Below, piece by piece: positions 20,270 to 28,257 of a DNA stretch of 64,000 bases (its first letter is position 1; each line of letters starts with the position of its first letter). The stretch is from Luteimonas colneyensis (GTDB taxonomy: Bacteria; Pseudomonadota; Gammaproteobacteria; Xanthomonadales; Xanthomonadaceae), in NCBI RefSeq assembly GCF_014836665.1, contig NZ_JACSQJ010000006.1:1-64000 (forward strand). Reading direction: 5' to 3'. The position numbers and the translations under genes were made by a program. The notes under the pieces were generated by a model. It saw nothing but the letters and a program-made list of their open reading frames with translations. It had not been told where the DNA came from and searched no databases.

Positions 20270-21087
20270 GTGCCACCACGCCGTCAGACATCCTGGCGCG
20301 CATCCTCGCGCGCAAGGCCGGGGAAGTCGCCGAGCGCAAGCAGCGCGTGTCGCGCGCCGAAATCTTCGCCCGCCTCGCCGACGCCCCGGCGCCGCGCGGC
20401 TTCGCCGCCGCCATCGAGGCGAAGGTCGCCGCAGGGCACGCCGCGGTGATCGCCGAGGTCAAGAAGGCCAGCCCGTCGAAGGGCGTGATCCGCGCCGACT
20501 TCGACCCCGCCGCGATCGCGCGCAGCTACGAGGCCGGCGGCGCGGCCTGCCTGTCGGTGCTCACCGACGTCGACTTCTTCCAGGGCGCGGACGACTACCT
20601 GCGGCAGGCGCGCGAGGCGTGCTCGCTGCCGGTGCTGCGCAAGGACTTCATCGTCGACGGCTACCAGGTGGACGAGGCGCGCGTGCTCGGCGCCGACTGC
20701 GTGCTGCTGATCCTGGCCGGCCTGGACGACCTGCTCGCGAGCGACCTCTGCGTGCAGGCGCTGGAGCTGGGCATGGACGTGCTGGCCGAAGTGCACGACG
20801 CCAACGAGTTCGAGCGCGCGCTGCGCCTGCCGGCGGTCGCCGGACGCAGGCCGCTGCTGGGCGTGAACAACCGTGACCTGCGCACCTTCGACGTGACCCT
20901 CGATACGACGCTGGCGCTGAAGGCGATGGCGCCCGCAGGCCGCCGCCTGGTGACCGAGAGCGGCGTGATGACGGCGGACGACGTCGCGCGGCTGCGCGGC
21001 GCCGGCGTCGATGCCTTCCTTGTGGGCGAGGCCTTCATGCGCGCCGCGGATCCGGGTGCGGCGCTGCGCGGGATGTTCGGCACATGA
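20266..21087 (+). CDS. trpC: Indole-3-glycerol phosphate synthase
   Basis: 273 residues, TIM barrel, without a fused TrpF domain. Motifs: [22 protein letters not shown] (catalytic Lys and phosphate site), [39 protein letters not shown] and [12 protein letters not shown]. It closes the indole ring from carboxyphenylamino-deoxyribulose phosphate. It is translation-coupled on both sides: ATGA from trpD, and ATGA into the HAD gene. Confidence 0.97.
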   Translation: MSATTPSDILARILARKAGEVAERKQRVSRAEIFARLADAPAPRGFAAAIEAKVAAGHAAVIAEVKKASPSKGVIRADFDPAAIARSYEAGGAACLSVLTDVDFFQGADDYLRQAREACSLPVLRKDFIVDGYQVDEARVLGADCVLLILAGLDDLLASDLCVQALELGMDVLAEVHDANEFERALRLPAVAGRRPLLGVNNRDLRTFDVTLDTTLALKAMAPAGRRLVTESGVMTADDVARLRGAGVDAFLVGEAFMRAADPGAALRGMFGT

Positions 21088-21953
21088 CGGGGCGTGAGGT
21101 CGCAGCTGTAGCTGCTCCTACAGGCCCGGCTGCCGCTTCCCCTGTAGGAGCAGCTACAGCTGCGACCCTGGCCAAAGCGCACCGCTACACCTCCCCCCGC
21201 GCCGACGCGCCGCTGGTCGTCTTCGACTTCGACCACACCCTCTACGACGGCGACTCCGGCAGCCACCTCTTCGCCTGGTTGATCAAGCGCAGCTGGTGGC
21301 GGTGCATCCTGGCCCTGCTGCTGGCGCCGGTGTTCGGGCCGATGGTCGCGTTCCTGCCCACGCGGCGCGCGGGCATCTCCGGCTTCGTCTGGGCCGGCAC
21401 GGTGGGCGTCCACCGCGTGCGCGACCTCGACGCGCTGACCGATGCCTATGTCGCGCAGCACGTCGACCAGATCCGCGATCGCCTGCTGCCGCTGGCGCTG
21501 GAGGTGTTCCACGCCCACCGTGAGCGCGGCGACCGCGTCGTCGTGGCCACCGGCGCGCCGCCCGAGCTTGCGCGCGCGATCCTCGCCTTCGCCGCCCACG
21601 AGGACGTGCCCGTGGTCGGCACGCTCGCCGGCCCGCGATTCGGCGCCGTGGTCGCCGCGCGCCACTGCCACAACGAGGAAAAGATGCGCATGCTGCGCGA
21701 ACGCGGCTGGGGCGACATCGACGCCGCGTACTCCGATTCCAGCGCCGACCTCCCGCTCCTGCGCGCCGCGCGCAGGCCGGTGGTGGTGAATCCGAAACCG
21801 GGTTCGATCGAGCGCTTCCGCCGCGAGCTGCCCGCCGGCACGCCGATCCTCAACTGGGGCTGCCCCGGTCGCGGCGGCGTCCCGGTGGCGGTCGCCGTTG
21901 GCGTCGACGGCCGCCTGCCGGCGGACCCGGCTCAGCCGGCCAGCGCGCGGTAG
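21084..21953 (+). CDS. HAD-IB family phosphatase with a REP-encoded N-terminal extension
   Basis: 289 residues. The HAD core begins at residue about 43 ([20 protein letters not shown], with nucleophile Asp48 and Asp50). It continues with [16 protein letters not shown] (motif II), [10 protein letters not shown] (motif III Lys) and [15 protein letters not shown] (motif IV), the layout of SerB-like HAD-IB hydrolases. The substrate is unknown. The only in-frame ATG overlaps the trpC stop. From it, residues 6-28 (VAAVAAPTG...GAATAATLA) are encoded by the REP pair at 21098-21167. No ATG, GTG or TTG follows in frame before the catalytic motif, so either the REP is translated or a CTG is used. The 3' end overlaps the convergent TauE/SafE gene by 22 bp. 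Confidence 0.8.
   Translation: MTGREVAAVAAPTGPAAASPVGAATAATLAKAHRYTSPRADAPLVVFDFDHTLYDGDSGSHLFAWLIKRSWWRCILALLLAPVFGPMVAFLPTRRAGISGFVWAGTVGVHRVRDLDALTDAYVAQHVDQIRDRLLPLALEVFHAHRERGDRVVVATGAPPELARAILAFAAHEDVPVVGTLAGPRFGAVVAARHCHNEEKMRMLRERGWGDIDAAYSDSSADLPLLRAARRPVVVNPKPGSIERFRRELPAGTPILNWGCPGRGGVPVAVAVGVDGRLPADPAQPASAR
21098..21167. repeat. GTAG-type REP pair inside the start of the HAD gene
   Basis: Inverted 27-nt arms at 21098-21124 and 21141-21167 with a 16-nt spacer. They are identical in sequence to the glnE-purC REP arms but in the opposite arm order (tail-to-tail). The element lies right after the trpC stop and within the reading frame of the next gene. Confidence 0.9.
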
Positions 21954-22684
21954 ATCTGGTAGACCGAGATCCCCAGCACCAGCAGGCCCACGGCCAGCAG
22001 CACGGCGCGCTCGCGCACGTGGCGCACCAGCAGCGCCGCCAGCGGCGCCGCGATCATGCCTCCGAGCAGCAGGCCGACGATGATCCGCCAGTGGTCCAGG
22101 CCGACCGAGAACAGGAAGGTGATCGAGATCGCCAGCGTCACCGCGAACTCGGACGCGCTGACGGTGCCGATGCTGGTCCGCGCGTCGCCGCCGTTGGCGA
22201 GCAGGGTCGACGTGGCCATCGGCCCCCAGCCGCCGCCGCCGATCGCATCGAGCAGGCCGGAGACGAAGCCGAGCACGCCCACGCGCCGGACCTCGCGCCG
22301 CGGCACGCGCCGGCCGAGCGCGCGCACCAGGATCAGCAGCGCCAGCACGAGCAGGTAGGCGTGGATCCAGGGCTTGATCGCGGCGCCGTCGATGCGGCTG
22401 AGCGCATAGGCGCCGATGACGCCGCCCGCCACGCCGGGTACCGCCAGCCGCAGCATGAGCCTGCGGTCGACGTTGCCCAGCATGCCGTGCGCCGCGCCGG
22501 ACACCCCGGTGGTGAACACCTCCGCGGTGTGCACGCTGGCGCTGACCGCGGCCGGCGGCATGCCCATCGCCAGCAGGATCGAGGACGAGACCAGGCCGAA
22601 GGCCATCCCCAACGCGCCGTCGACGAGCTGTGCGCCCAGGCCGATCGCGACGAACATCAGGAAATGGCTGTCGATCAGGTCCAT
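21932..22684 (-). CDS. TauE/SafE family membrane permease (sulfite-exporter-like)
   Basis: About 250 residues from MDLIDSHFLMFVAIGLGAQL; an ATG at 22711 would add nine residues. There are about eight membrane helices. The family signature appears twice as an inverted-repeat pattern: GAQLVDGALGMAFGLVSSSIL and later GLLDAIGGGGWGPMATSTLL, with a His/Glu motif SASVHTAEVFTTGVSGAAHG. TauE/SafE proteins export organosulfur or other small anions. The actual substrate cannot be read. It converges with the HAD gene and overlaps it by 22 bp. Confidence 0.88.
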   Translation of the reverse strand: MDLIDSHFLMFVAIGLGAQLVDGALGMAFGLVSSSILLAMGMPPAAVSASVHTAEVFTTGVSGAAHGMLGNVDRRLMLRLAVPGVAGGVIGAYALSRIDGAAIKPWIHAYLLVLALLILVRALGRRVPRREVRRVGVLGFVSGLLDAIGGGGWGPMATSTLLANGGDARTSIGTVSASEFAVTLAISITFLFSVGLDHWRIIVGLLLGGMIAAPLAALLVRHVRERAVLLAVGLLVLGISVYQIYRALAG

Positions 22685-22761
22685 GCGCGGCGTCCAGGCA
22701 CCACCAGGCACCTCCGGAGCGGCAGATTAGCCGGCCCGCGTTGAGGCCGCGTTGTCGCCGG

Positions 22762-23232
22762 TCAAGCGTCGCCCAGGCGCTTGATGAAGCGCAGGGTGCC
22801 GTCGCTGAAGCCGCAGGCCTTGTAGAACGAGTGGGCCTCGCTGCGCTGCGAGCCGCTGGTCAGCTCGATGCGGGCGGCCCCCGCGGCACGCGCCCGGCGC
22901 TCGGCCTCGCGCAGCAGCTGCCGCCCCAGGCCGCGGCCCTGCGCGCCTGGCGAGACCACCAGCGCGGTGATCCTGCAGGTGGTGGTGTCCAGCGGCAGGT
23001 AGTACATGAAGTCCAGCGCGACCAGGCCGGTGACCATGCCGCCGCAGCGTGCGACGACGAGGGCCTGGCGGTCGTTGGCGGTGATGGTGGCGATGCGGCG
23101 CGCCGCGTCCGCGGTCCCGCAGGGATAGCCGAGTGCGCTGAGCAGGGCGGCGACATCGTCGGCGTCGATCGCCGACGCGCTGCGCAGGTCCGCGTCCGGC
23201 AGGGCGCCCCTGGCTTCGAACGCGGCGGCCAT
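22762..23232 (-). CDS. GNAT family N-acetyltransferase
   Basis: 156 residues. The acetyl-CoA site is ITALVVSPGAQGRGLGRQLL (motif A with the Q/RxxGxG/A pattern as GAQGRGLG), followed by AGAARIELTSGSQRSEAHSFYKACGF (motif B with the Tyr general-acid position). Substrate unknown. It stops 5 bp short of the start-side neighbour clp on the same strand, so it is probably co-transcribed downstream of clp. Confidence 0.88.
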   Translation of the reverse strand: MAAAFEARGALPDADLRSASAIDADDVAALLSALGYPCGTADAARRIATITANDRQALVVARCGGMVTGLVALDFMYYLPLDTTTCRITALVVSPGAQGRGLGRQLLREAERRARAAGAARIELTSGSQRSEAHSFYKACGFSDGTLRFIKRLGDA

Positions 23233-23237
23233 CGGCG

Positions 23238-23927
23238 TCAGCGCGTCCCGTACAGGACGATGGTCTTGCCGCGCGCGTGCAGCTTGCCGTCGGCCTGCAG
23301 CTTCTTCAGCACCCGGCCGGCCATCTCGCGCGAGCAGCCGACCAGGCGCGCCAGCTCCTGGCGCGACACCCGCAGCTGGGTGCCGTCGGGATGGGTCATC
23401 GCCTCCGGCTCCCGGGTCAGGTCGTGCAGGGTGCGGGTGATGCGGTCGGTCACGTCGAGGAACGCCAGGCGCCCGGCCTTGCGGCTGGTGTCGAGCAGGC
23501 GCCGCGACAGCTGCGCCCCGATCGCATACATGATCTGGGTGGCGTCGCCGGACAGGGATCCGTCGAACAGCTGGTAGAGGCGCTCGTAGCTGATTTCGGC
23601 CAGTTCGGTCTGCACACGCGTGCGGAGCACCACCTCGCGCACGTCGGATTCGATGAAGAGGCCCATCTCGCCCACGAACTCGCCGGGACCGAAGTAGCCG
23701 AGGATCAGCTCGCGACCGTCGTCCTCTTCGGTAATGATCGTCACCGAACCGCTGACCACGTAGTACATGGTCCCGGCCTGGTCGCCGGGTCGGAACACCT
23801 CGGTGCGGGGCGGGTACCGACGGCGATGGCAGTGTGCGAGGAAGCGTTCGATCGTCGCCGGCGATGGCATCAGGGGATGCTGGGGACGTCTCAGGGTTGT
23901 AATGATGGCCACAGGGCTGATAGTCAT
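23238..23927 (-). CDS. clp: CRP/FNR-family global regulator Clp
   Basis: 229 residues, matching the 230 of Xanthomonas Clp. The N-terminal cyclic-nucleotide fold has FRPGDQAGTMYYVVSGSVTII and LGYFGPGEFVGEMGLFIESD. The C-terminal winged helix has LRVSRQELARLVGCSREMAGRVLKKL. In Xanthomonas this protein activates virulence, enzyme and polysaccharide genes and is released from DNA by cyclic di-GMP. The E. coli CRP cAMP-contact Arg-Ser pair is not evident after the GEMG motif, in line with Clp. The start at 23927 is chosen by homology; an ATG 16 codons upstream is also in frame. It may well influence the glycan locus, but no site was checked. Confidence 0.93.
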   Translation of the reverse strand: MTISPVAIITTLRRPQHPLMPSPATIERFLAHCHRRRYPPRTEVFRPGDQAGTMYYVVSGSVTIITEEDDGRELILGYFGPGEFVGEMGLFIESDVREVVLRTRVQTELAEISYERLYQLFDGSLSGDATQIMYAIGAQLSRRLLDTSRKAGRLAFLDVTDRITRTLHDLTREPEAMTHPDGTQLRVSRQELARLVGCSREMAGRVLKKLQADGKLHARGKTIVLYGTR

Positions 23928-24089
23928 GGAAAGGTTGAACGGGGGATGAAGCAAGAGTAGGCCGTCAGGACCCATCCGGCAAACGCGCCTGGCACCTTCG
24001 GCGCGCGCCCGGGGCCGGGCTTCACTCGCGACCGGCCCCCCTTTGCCTCATAATCGCGCACTTTCCGCCCGAACCGGGGTCCGCACGAC

Positions 24090-24881
24090 GTGGTCAAGCC
24101 GCTGCCTCGCCTGAAGCTGCAGGGATTCAACAACCTCACCAAGGCCCTCAGCTTCAACATCTACGACGTGTGCTACGCCGTCTCCAAGGACGAGCGCCAG
24201 CGCTACATCGAATACATCGACGAGGAATACAACGCCGATCGCCTCACGCAGATCCTCACGGACGTGGCGGAGATCATCGGCGCGAACATCCTCAACATCG
24301 CGCGCCAGGACTACGATCCGCAGGGCGCGTCGGTCACGATCCTGATCTCCGAGGAGCCGGTGATCGACAAGGCCGACGCCAAGGGCGTGATCTCGGATGC
24401 CGTGGTCGCGCACCTGGACAAGAGCCACATCACCGTCCACACCTACCCGGAAACGCACCCGCAGGCGGGCATCGCGACCTTCCGCGCGGACATCGACGTG
24501 GCCACCTGCGGCGTCATCTCGCCGCTGAAGGCGCTGAACTACCTGATCGAGAGCTTCGAGTCGGACATCGTCATCGCCGACTACCGGGTGCGCGGCTTCA
24601 CCCGCGACATCAAGGGCAAGAAGCACTACATCGACCACAAGATCAATTCGATCCAGGACTTCCTGGCCAAGAACATCAAGACTCGCTACGAGATGTTCGA
24701 CGTCAACGTCTACCAGGAGAACATCTTCCACACGAAGATGCACCTGAAGGACTTCGACCTGGACCAGTACCTGTTCGAGGAGAAGGCGCGCAACCTGTCG
24801 TTCAAGGAGCGCATGAAGATCGAGGCGCTGCTCAAGCGCGAGATCGAGGAGCTGTTCCACGGGCGCAACCTGGTGGAGTGA
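24090..24881 (+). CDS. speD: S-adenosylmethionine decarboxylase proenzyme
   Basis: 263 residues with a GTG start ([21 protein letters not shown]). It is the E. coli-type AdoMetDC. The self-cleavage site is Lys-Ser in [16 protein letters not shown], where the serine becomes the pyruvoyl cofactor. Also seen: [24 protein letters not shown] and [22 protein letters not shown]. It makes the aminopropyl donor for spermidine. CATAAT at 24049-24054 is a possible -10 element. It is divergent from clp, with a 162-bp shared upstream region. Confidence 0.97.
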   Translation: MVKPLPRLKLQGFNNLTKALSFNIYDVCYAVSKDERQRYIEYIDEEYNADRLTQILTDVAEIIGANILNIARQDYDPQGASVTILISEEPVIDKADAKGVISDAVVAHLDKSHITVHTYPETHPQAGIATFRADIDVATCGVISPLKALNYLIESFESDIVIADYRVRGFTRDIKGKKHYIDHKINSIQDFLAKNIKTRYEMFDVNVYQENIFHTKMHLKDFDLDQYLFEEKARNLSFKERMKIEALLKREIEELFHGRNLVE

Positions 24882-24904
24882 GCGCCGGTCCGCGCGAAGA
24901 CCCA

Positions 24905-24960
24905 CCGCGGGACGGCCCGCGGGGCGGGAGGGATCCCGCACACGAAGACCGACGGCGGTC
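24905..24960 (+). promoter_or_regulatory. Guanidine-II (mini-ykkC) riboswitch upstream of sugE
   Basis: Two hairpins with the diagnostic ACGR loops: CCGCGGG-ACGG-CCCGCGG (24905-24922) and GACCG-ACGG-CGGTC (24947-24960), joined by a 24-nt linker. The first contains the consensus core GGGACGGCCC. Paired ACGR hairpins in front of an SMR gene define the guanidine-II riboswitch. The second hairpin shares bases 24955-24960 with the 5' arm of the following terminator, so the two cannot coexist. Guanidinium binding should stabilise the hairpin and let transcription reach sugE. The ligand is inferred from the family. Confidence 0.85.
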
Positions 24961-24989
24961 CGGAGCGAAGGCTCCGGGCCGCTTTTTTT
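24955..24989 (+). terminator. Rho-independent terminator, likely riboswitch expression platform
   Basis: GCGGTCCGGAGC (24955-24966) pairs with GCTCCGGGCCGC (24971-24982) around GAAG, followed by seven T. It also ends the speD transcript if read through. The 5' arm overlaps the second ACGG hairpin of the guanidine-II riboswitch. Confidence 0.9.
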
Positions 24990-25039
24990 CATCTGCGGCG
25001 CCGCACGGGTGGACCGGCGCGGCGCGGAGGAGGCACGCG

Positions 25040-25357
25040 ATGGCATGGATCTACCTGGTGGTCGCCGGCCTGTTCGAGATCGTCTGGGCCCTGGGCCTGA
25101 AGCACACCGCAGGCTGGACCCGGCTGTGGCCGAGCCTGGGCACGCTGGCGGCGATGGTGGTCAGCTTCTGGTGCCTGTCCCAGGCGCTGAAGGCGATCCC
25201 GATCGGCACCGGCTACGCGATCTGGACCGGCATCGGCGCCGTCGGCGTCGCGGCCTTCGGCATCCTGGTGTTCGGCGAGAGCGCATCGCCGGCGCGGCTG
25301 GCCTGCATCGCGATGATCGTGGGCGGCGTGGTCGGCCTGAAACTCGTGTCGGGCTGA
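25040..25357 (+). CDS. sugE: Guanidinium exporter, SMR family (SugE/Gdx)
   Basis: 105 residues with four membrane helices. Gdx-subtype marks: [23 protein letters not shown] (the glutamate in helix 1 couples protons to substrate), and [29 protein letters not shown]. The Gdx clade exports guanidinium ion by dual-topology dimers. The guanidine-II riboswitch directly upstream supports the Gdx assignment over EmrE-type multidrug export. RBS GGAGGAGG lies upstream of the ATG. Convergent with coq7, 3 bp apart. Confidence 0.93.
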   Translation: MAWIYLVVAGLFEIVWALGLKHTAGWTRLWPSLGTLAAMVVSFWCLSQALKAIPIGTGYAIWTGIGAVGVAAFGILVFGESASPARLACIAMIVGGVVGLKLVSG

Positions 25358-25360
25358 ATC

Positions 25361-26002
25361 CTACAGACGGTAGGCGACGGTCTTCATGGCCTTCGACGCG
25401 AGCGCCATCAGGGTCGGGATCGGCTGGGGCAGCACGCGTGCGCCGGCGGCCTCGGCGTTGTCGGCATGGCGGGCCTCGTCGGCCTTCATGGTTTCGAGGA
25501 TGGCGCGGCTGCGCAGGTCGGCCGGCGGCAGGGTCTGCAGGTGCTCCTCGAGGTGGGCCTCGACCTGGCGCTCGGTCTCGACCACGAAGCCGAGGTTCCA
25601 GCCGTCGCCGCGCAGGCCGGCCAGCAGGCCGATGGCGTAGGCCCCGCCGTACCAGAGCGGGTTGAAGAGGCTGGGCCGGCTGTCGAGCTCGCGCAGGCGG
25701 TCGTCGCACCAGGCGAGGTGGTCGGTTTCCTCCTGCGCGGCCTCGAGCAGGTGGGCGCGCGTGGCGGGATCGCGGGCGACGGTGGCCTGGCCGACGTAGA
25801 GGGCCTGGGCACACACCTCGCCGACGTGGTTGATGCGCATCAGGCCTGCCGCATGGCGGCGCTCGGCGGCATCGAGCTCCACCTCGGGTTCCCCGGCGCC
25901 GGGATTGGGCCGCTCCGCCCGCGGCCGGCCGGCCACGGTCTCGAGCGCGTTCTGGGCATCCGCCAGCAGGCGGTCGAGCGGGGACAGGATTCGCGAGGTC
26001 AT
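25361..26002 (-). CDS. coq7: 2-polyprenyl-3-methyl-6-methoxy-1,4-benzoquinone monooxygenase
   Basis: 213 residues of the di-iron ferritin-like Coq7/UbiF-replacing family. The metal ligands lie in two repeats: [20 protein letters not shown] with [18 protein letters not shown], and [14 protein letters not shown] with [18 protein letters not shown] (ExxH pattern in each). It catalyses the last hydroxylation in ubiquinone synthesis. The start at 26002 is chosen by family length. Its promoter region is shared with divergent rplM. Confidence 0.95.
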   Translation of the reverse strand: MTSRILSPLDRLLADAQNALETVAGRPRAERPNPGAGEPEVELDAAERRHAAGLMRINHVGEVCAQALYVGQATVARDPATRAHLLEAAQEETDHLAWCDDRLRELDSRPSLFNPLWYGGAYAIGLLAGLRGDGWNLGFVVETERQVEAHLEEHLQTLPPADLRSRAILETMKADEARHADNAEAAGARVLPQPIPTLMALASKAMKTVAYRL

Positions 26003-26091
26003 GGATCCATTGTGCGCCGGCACACCGGCCGCGGCCAGATCGCGCCGGGCCCCGGGGCTGCCGGGCCGCCCGGAGCCCGGCCCGCGGCAGC

Positions 26092-26120
26092 TTGCGCGTA
26101 ACGGGGGCGGTCGGTACAAT
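26092..26120 (+). promoter_or_regulatory. Sigma-70-type promoter of rplM-rpsI
   Basis: TTGCGC (26092-26097) and TACAAT (26115-26120) are 17 bp apart. Transcription would start near 26127, giving a leader of about 95 nt before rplM. No known ribosomal-protein autoregulation structure was recognised in that leader. Confidence 0.7.
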
Positions 26121-26221
26121 TCCGCCTCTTGCGTTCCCCGAACGTGAAAACGCGAGGCGAAGTTCCGCAGGGCGATGGCCCGCGCAACCAGCCCGACCAG
26201 TCACCCCTCAAGAGTTTCCCG

Positions 26222-26650
26222 ATGAAGACCTTTACCGCCAAGAACGAAACCGTCCAGCGCGACTGGTTCGTTGTCGACGCCACGGGCAAGACCCTCGGTC
26301 GCCTGAGCACCGAGATCGCGCGTCGCCTGCGTGGCAAGCACAAGCCCGTCTACACCCCCCACGTCGACACCGGCGATTACATCATCGTGATCAACGCCGA
26401 GAAGATCCACGTCACCGGCAACAAGCTCGCCGACAAGATGTACTACCGCTTCACCGGGTACATCGGCAACCTGAAGTCCGAGACCCTGGGGCAGGCGCTG
26501 GAGCGCCACCCGGAGCGCGTCATCGAGCATTCGGTCAAGGGCATGCTCCCGAAGAACACCCTGGGCCGCGCGATGTACCGCAAGCTCAAGGTCTACAAGG
26601 GTTCCGAGCACCCGCACGCCGCCCAGCAGCCGCAAGTCCTGGATATCTAA
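26222..26650 (+). CDS. rplM: 50S ribosomal protein L13
   Basis: 142 residues, the standard length. [30 protein letters not shown] at the N-terminus and [25 protein letters not shown] at the C-terminus are characteristic. It is an early assembly protein of the large subunit. It is followed 3 bp later by rpsI, the usual pair. Confidence 0.99.
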   Translation: MKTFTAKNETVQRDWFVVDATGKTLGRLSTEIARRLRGKHKPVYTPHVDTGDYIIVINAEKIHVTGNKLADKMYYRFTGYIGNLKSETLGQALERHPERVIEHSVKGMLPKNTLGRAMYRKLKVYKGSEHPHAAQQPQVLDI

Positions 26651-26653
26651 GTC

Positions 26654-27046
26654 ATGGCAATCACCCAGAATTACGGCACCGGCCGTCGCAAGTCCTCCAC
26701 CGCCCGCGTGTTCCTGCGCCGCGGTACCGGCAACATCAACGTCAACGGCCGTCCGCTGGACGAGTTCTTCGGCCGCGAGACCGCGCGCATGATCGTGCGC
26801 CAGCCGCTCGAGCTGACGAAGAACACCGAAAGCTTCGACATCATGGTCACCACCTCGGGCGGCGGCACCACCGGCCAGGCCGGCGCCATCCGCCTGGGCA
26901 TCGCCCGCGCGCTGGTGGAGTACGACGAGAGCCTGAAGTCCGAGCTGCGCAAGGCCGGCTTCATGACCCGCGACGCCCGCGAAGTCGAGCGCAAGAAGGT
27001 CGGCCTGCACAAGGCCCGTCGCGCCACGCAGTTCTCGAAGCGTTAA
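26654..27046 (+). CDS. rpsI: 30S ribosomal protein S9
   Basis: 130 residues with [33 protein letters not shown] at the N-terminus and the basic tail [18 protein letters not shown] that reaches the P-site tRNA, ending in KR as expected. Cotranscribed with rplM. Confidence 0.99.
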   Translation: MAITQNYGTGRRKSSTARVFLRRGTGNINVNGRPLDEFFGRETARMIVRQPLELTKNTESFDIMVTTSGGGTTGQAGAIRLGIARALVEYDESLKSELRKAGFMTRDAREVERKKVGLHKARRATQFSKR

Positions 27047-27057
27047 TTGCGGTATTC

Positions 27058-27079
27058 AGGATTCCGTTCGCGGAATCCT
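27058..27079 (+). terminator. Stable TTCG hairpin after rpsI
   Basis: AGGATTCCG and CGGAATCCT form a perfect 9-bp stem around a TTCG tetraloop, 11 bp after rpsI. A T tract is lacking, so it may act as an mRNA 3' end or attenuator rather than a full intrinsic terminator. TACAAT at 27084-27089 just after it is a possible -10 for the tRNA gene. Confidence 0.55.
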
Positions 27080-27097
27080 GCGCTACAATTGCTCCAT

Positions 27098-27172
27098 AGC
27101 CCCGTCGCCAAGCGGTAAGGCACCTGACTCTGACTCAGGCATTCGGTGGTTCGAATCCATCCGGGGCTGCCA
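27098..27172 (+). tRNA. tRNA-Gln (anticodon CUG)
   Basis: A 75-nt cloverleaf. The acceptor arm is AGCCCCG/CGGGGCT with G discriminator and encoded CCA. The D arm is GCCAAGCGGTAAGGC. The anticodon stem-loop CCTGA-CTCTGAC-TCAGG gives anticodon CTG, and the T arm is GGTGG-TTCGAAT-CCATC. The overall pattern matches gammaproteobacterial tRNA-Gln. Confidence 0.97.
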
Positions 27173-27188
27173 CATTGCAACAAGGTCC

Positions 27189-27211
27189 GAAGCCCGCCGC
27201 GTGCGGGCTTC
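27189..27211 (+). terminator. Hairpin after tRNA-Gln
   Basis: GAAGCCCGC and GCGGGCTTC form a perfect 9-bp stem with a 5-nt loop 17 bp beyond the tRNA. The following sequence (GTCCTTTCC) is only weakly T-rich. It is a likely end of the tRNA transcript. Confidence 0.6.
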
Positions 27212-27281
27212 GTCCTTTCCGGGCCCGGCGCCAGGCGGCGGCGGCCACGCCCGGGCCCTCCGCGACCGCCGGGGCATCGCC

Positions 27282-28025
27282 ATGGCCATCGTCTTCCCGC
27301 CACCGTACACGCCCGAGGGTGCCGGGCAGGCCGCGCTTCGCGACGAGGGCTACGCGGTGATCTCGCCGTCCGGGGTCGCGACCGCGACCGGGCTTGCCTT
27401 CGCGGACATCGCCGCTCTCGGCACCGGCTGGGACGATCTTCCTCCCGATGCCTACCTGCGCGATGGCGGCCGCTACCGGCGCCGGCGGCATTCCTGCTTC
27501 GTGGTCGCCGGCGACGACGTGCGGATGGCGGCGCACCGCGCCCACTGGCAGTCCCTGGACTACAACGCGCTGCACGGCGGCATGGCGCGGATGTACCAGC
27601 CGCTGTCGGATGCGCTGGTGTCGCAGCCGGCCTGGCCGCGCCTGCTGGCCGCGCTCGGCGTCCTGTGCAGCGGCGTGCGCGATGCCGGCCCCTGGCACGT
27701 CGAGGCCCACCAGTTCCGCATCGACACCAGCGACGGCATCGGCCGCCCGACGCCGGAGGGCGCGCACCGCGACGGCGTCGATTTCGTGGCCGTCTTCATG
27801 GTGGCCCGCGAAGGCATCAAGGGAGGCGAAACCCGCGTCTTCGACGCCGCCGGCCCCGACGGCCACCGCTTCACCCTCGACGAACCGTGGTCGCTGCTGC
27901 TGATGGACGACACCCGCGTCATCCATGAATCCACGCCCATCCAGCCGCTCGAACCGGACGGCCACGGCCACCGCGACACCCTGGTCCTGACCTACCGTTC
28001 CGGCGCGTTCCAGGGAGAGGGTTGA
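27282..28025 (+). CDS. 2-oxoglutarate/Fe(II)-dependent dioxygenase family protein
   Basis: 247 residues. The iron site is read as His-x-Asp in EGAHRDGVDFVAVFMV (near residue 165) and the distal His in MDDTRVIHESTPIQP, with a C-terminal Arg (HRDTLVLTYRSGAF) for 2-oxoglutarate. This layout fits the 2OG-Fe dioxygenase family (PF10014) that includes free amino-acid hydroxylases. The substrate is unknown. Monocistronic, between tRNA-Gln and a long palindrome. Confidence 0.75.
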   Translation: MAIVFPPPYTPEGAGQAALRDEGYAVISPSGVATATGLAFADIAALGTGWDDLPPDAYLRDGGRYRRRRHSCFVVAGDDVRMAAHRAHWQSLDYNALHGGMARMYQPLSDALVSQPAWPRLLAALGVLCSGVRDAGPWHVEAHQFRIDTSDGIGRPTPEGAHRDGVDFVAVFMVAREGIKGGETRVFDAAGPDGHRFTLDEPWSLLLMDDTRVIHESTPIQPLEPDGHGHRDTLVLTYRSGAFQGEG

Positions 28026-28033
28026 AAAGCCTG

Positions 28034-28181
28034 GCCACGGATTTACGCGGATCACGCGGATTTTCACGGATAGAGCAAATGCCCAATGGGGTACGGCGAG
28101 GCCTCGTTCCGGGCGCTGCCCATGAGTGGACTGCTTCTGCTTTATCCGCGTGAATCCGCGTGATCCGCGTAAATCCGTGGC
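28034..28181. repeat. Long imperfect palindrome with internal GCGGAT repeats
   Basis: Arms of 39 nt at 28034-28072 and 28143-28181 are inverted copies differing at three positions, with a 70-nt centre. Each arm contains tandem short units of the type ACGCGGAT. The element fills most of the gap after the dioxygenase gene. Elements like this resemble dispersed palindromic units or MITE-like sequences of Xanthomonadales. No transposase is present. Confidence 0.8.
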
Positions 28182-28257
28182 AAAAGCTCTTCCTCCCAGT
28201 CCCGCATCCTTGCCGCACCGCTACAATCCCGGGATTGCAACGTTTCGCGGAGTGGCG

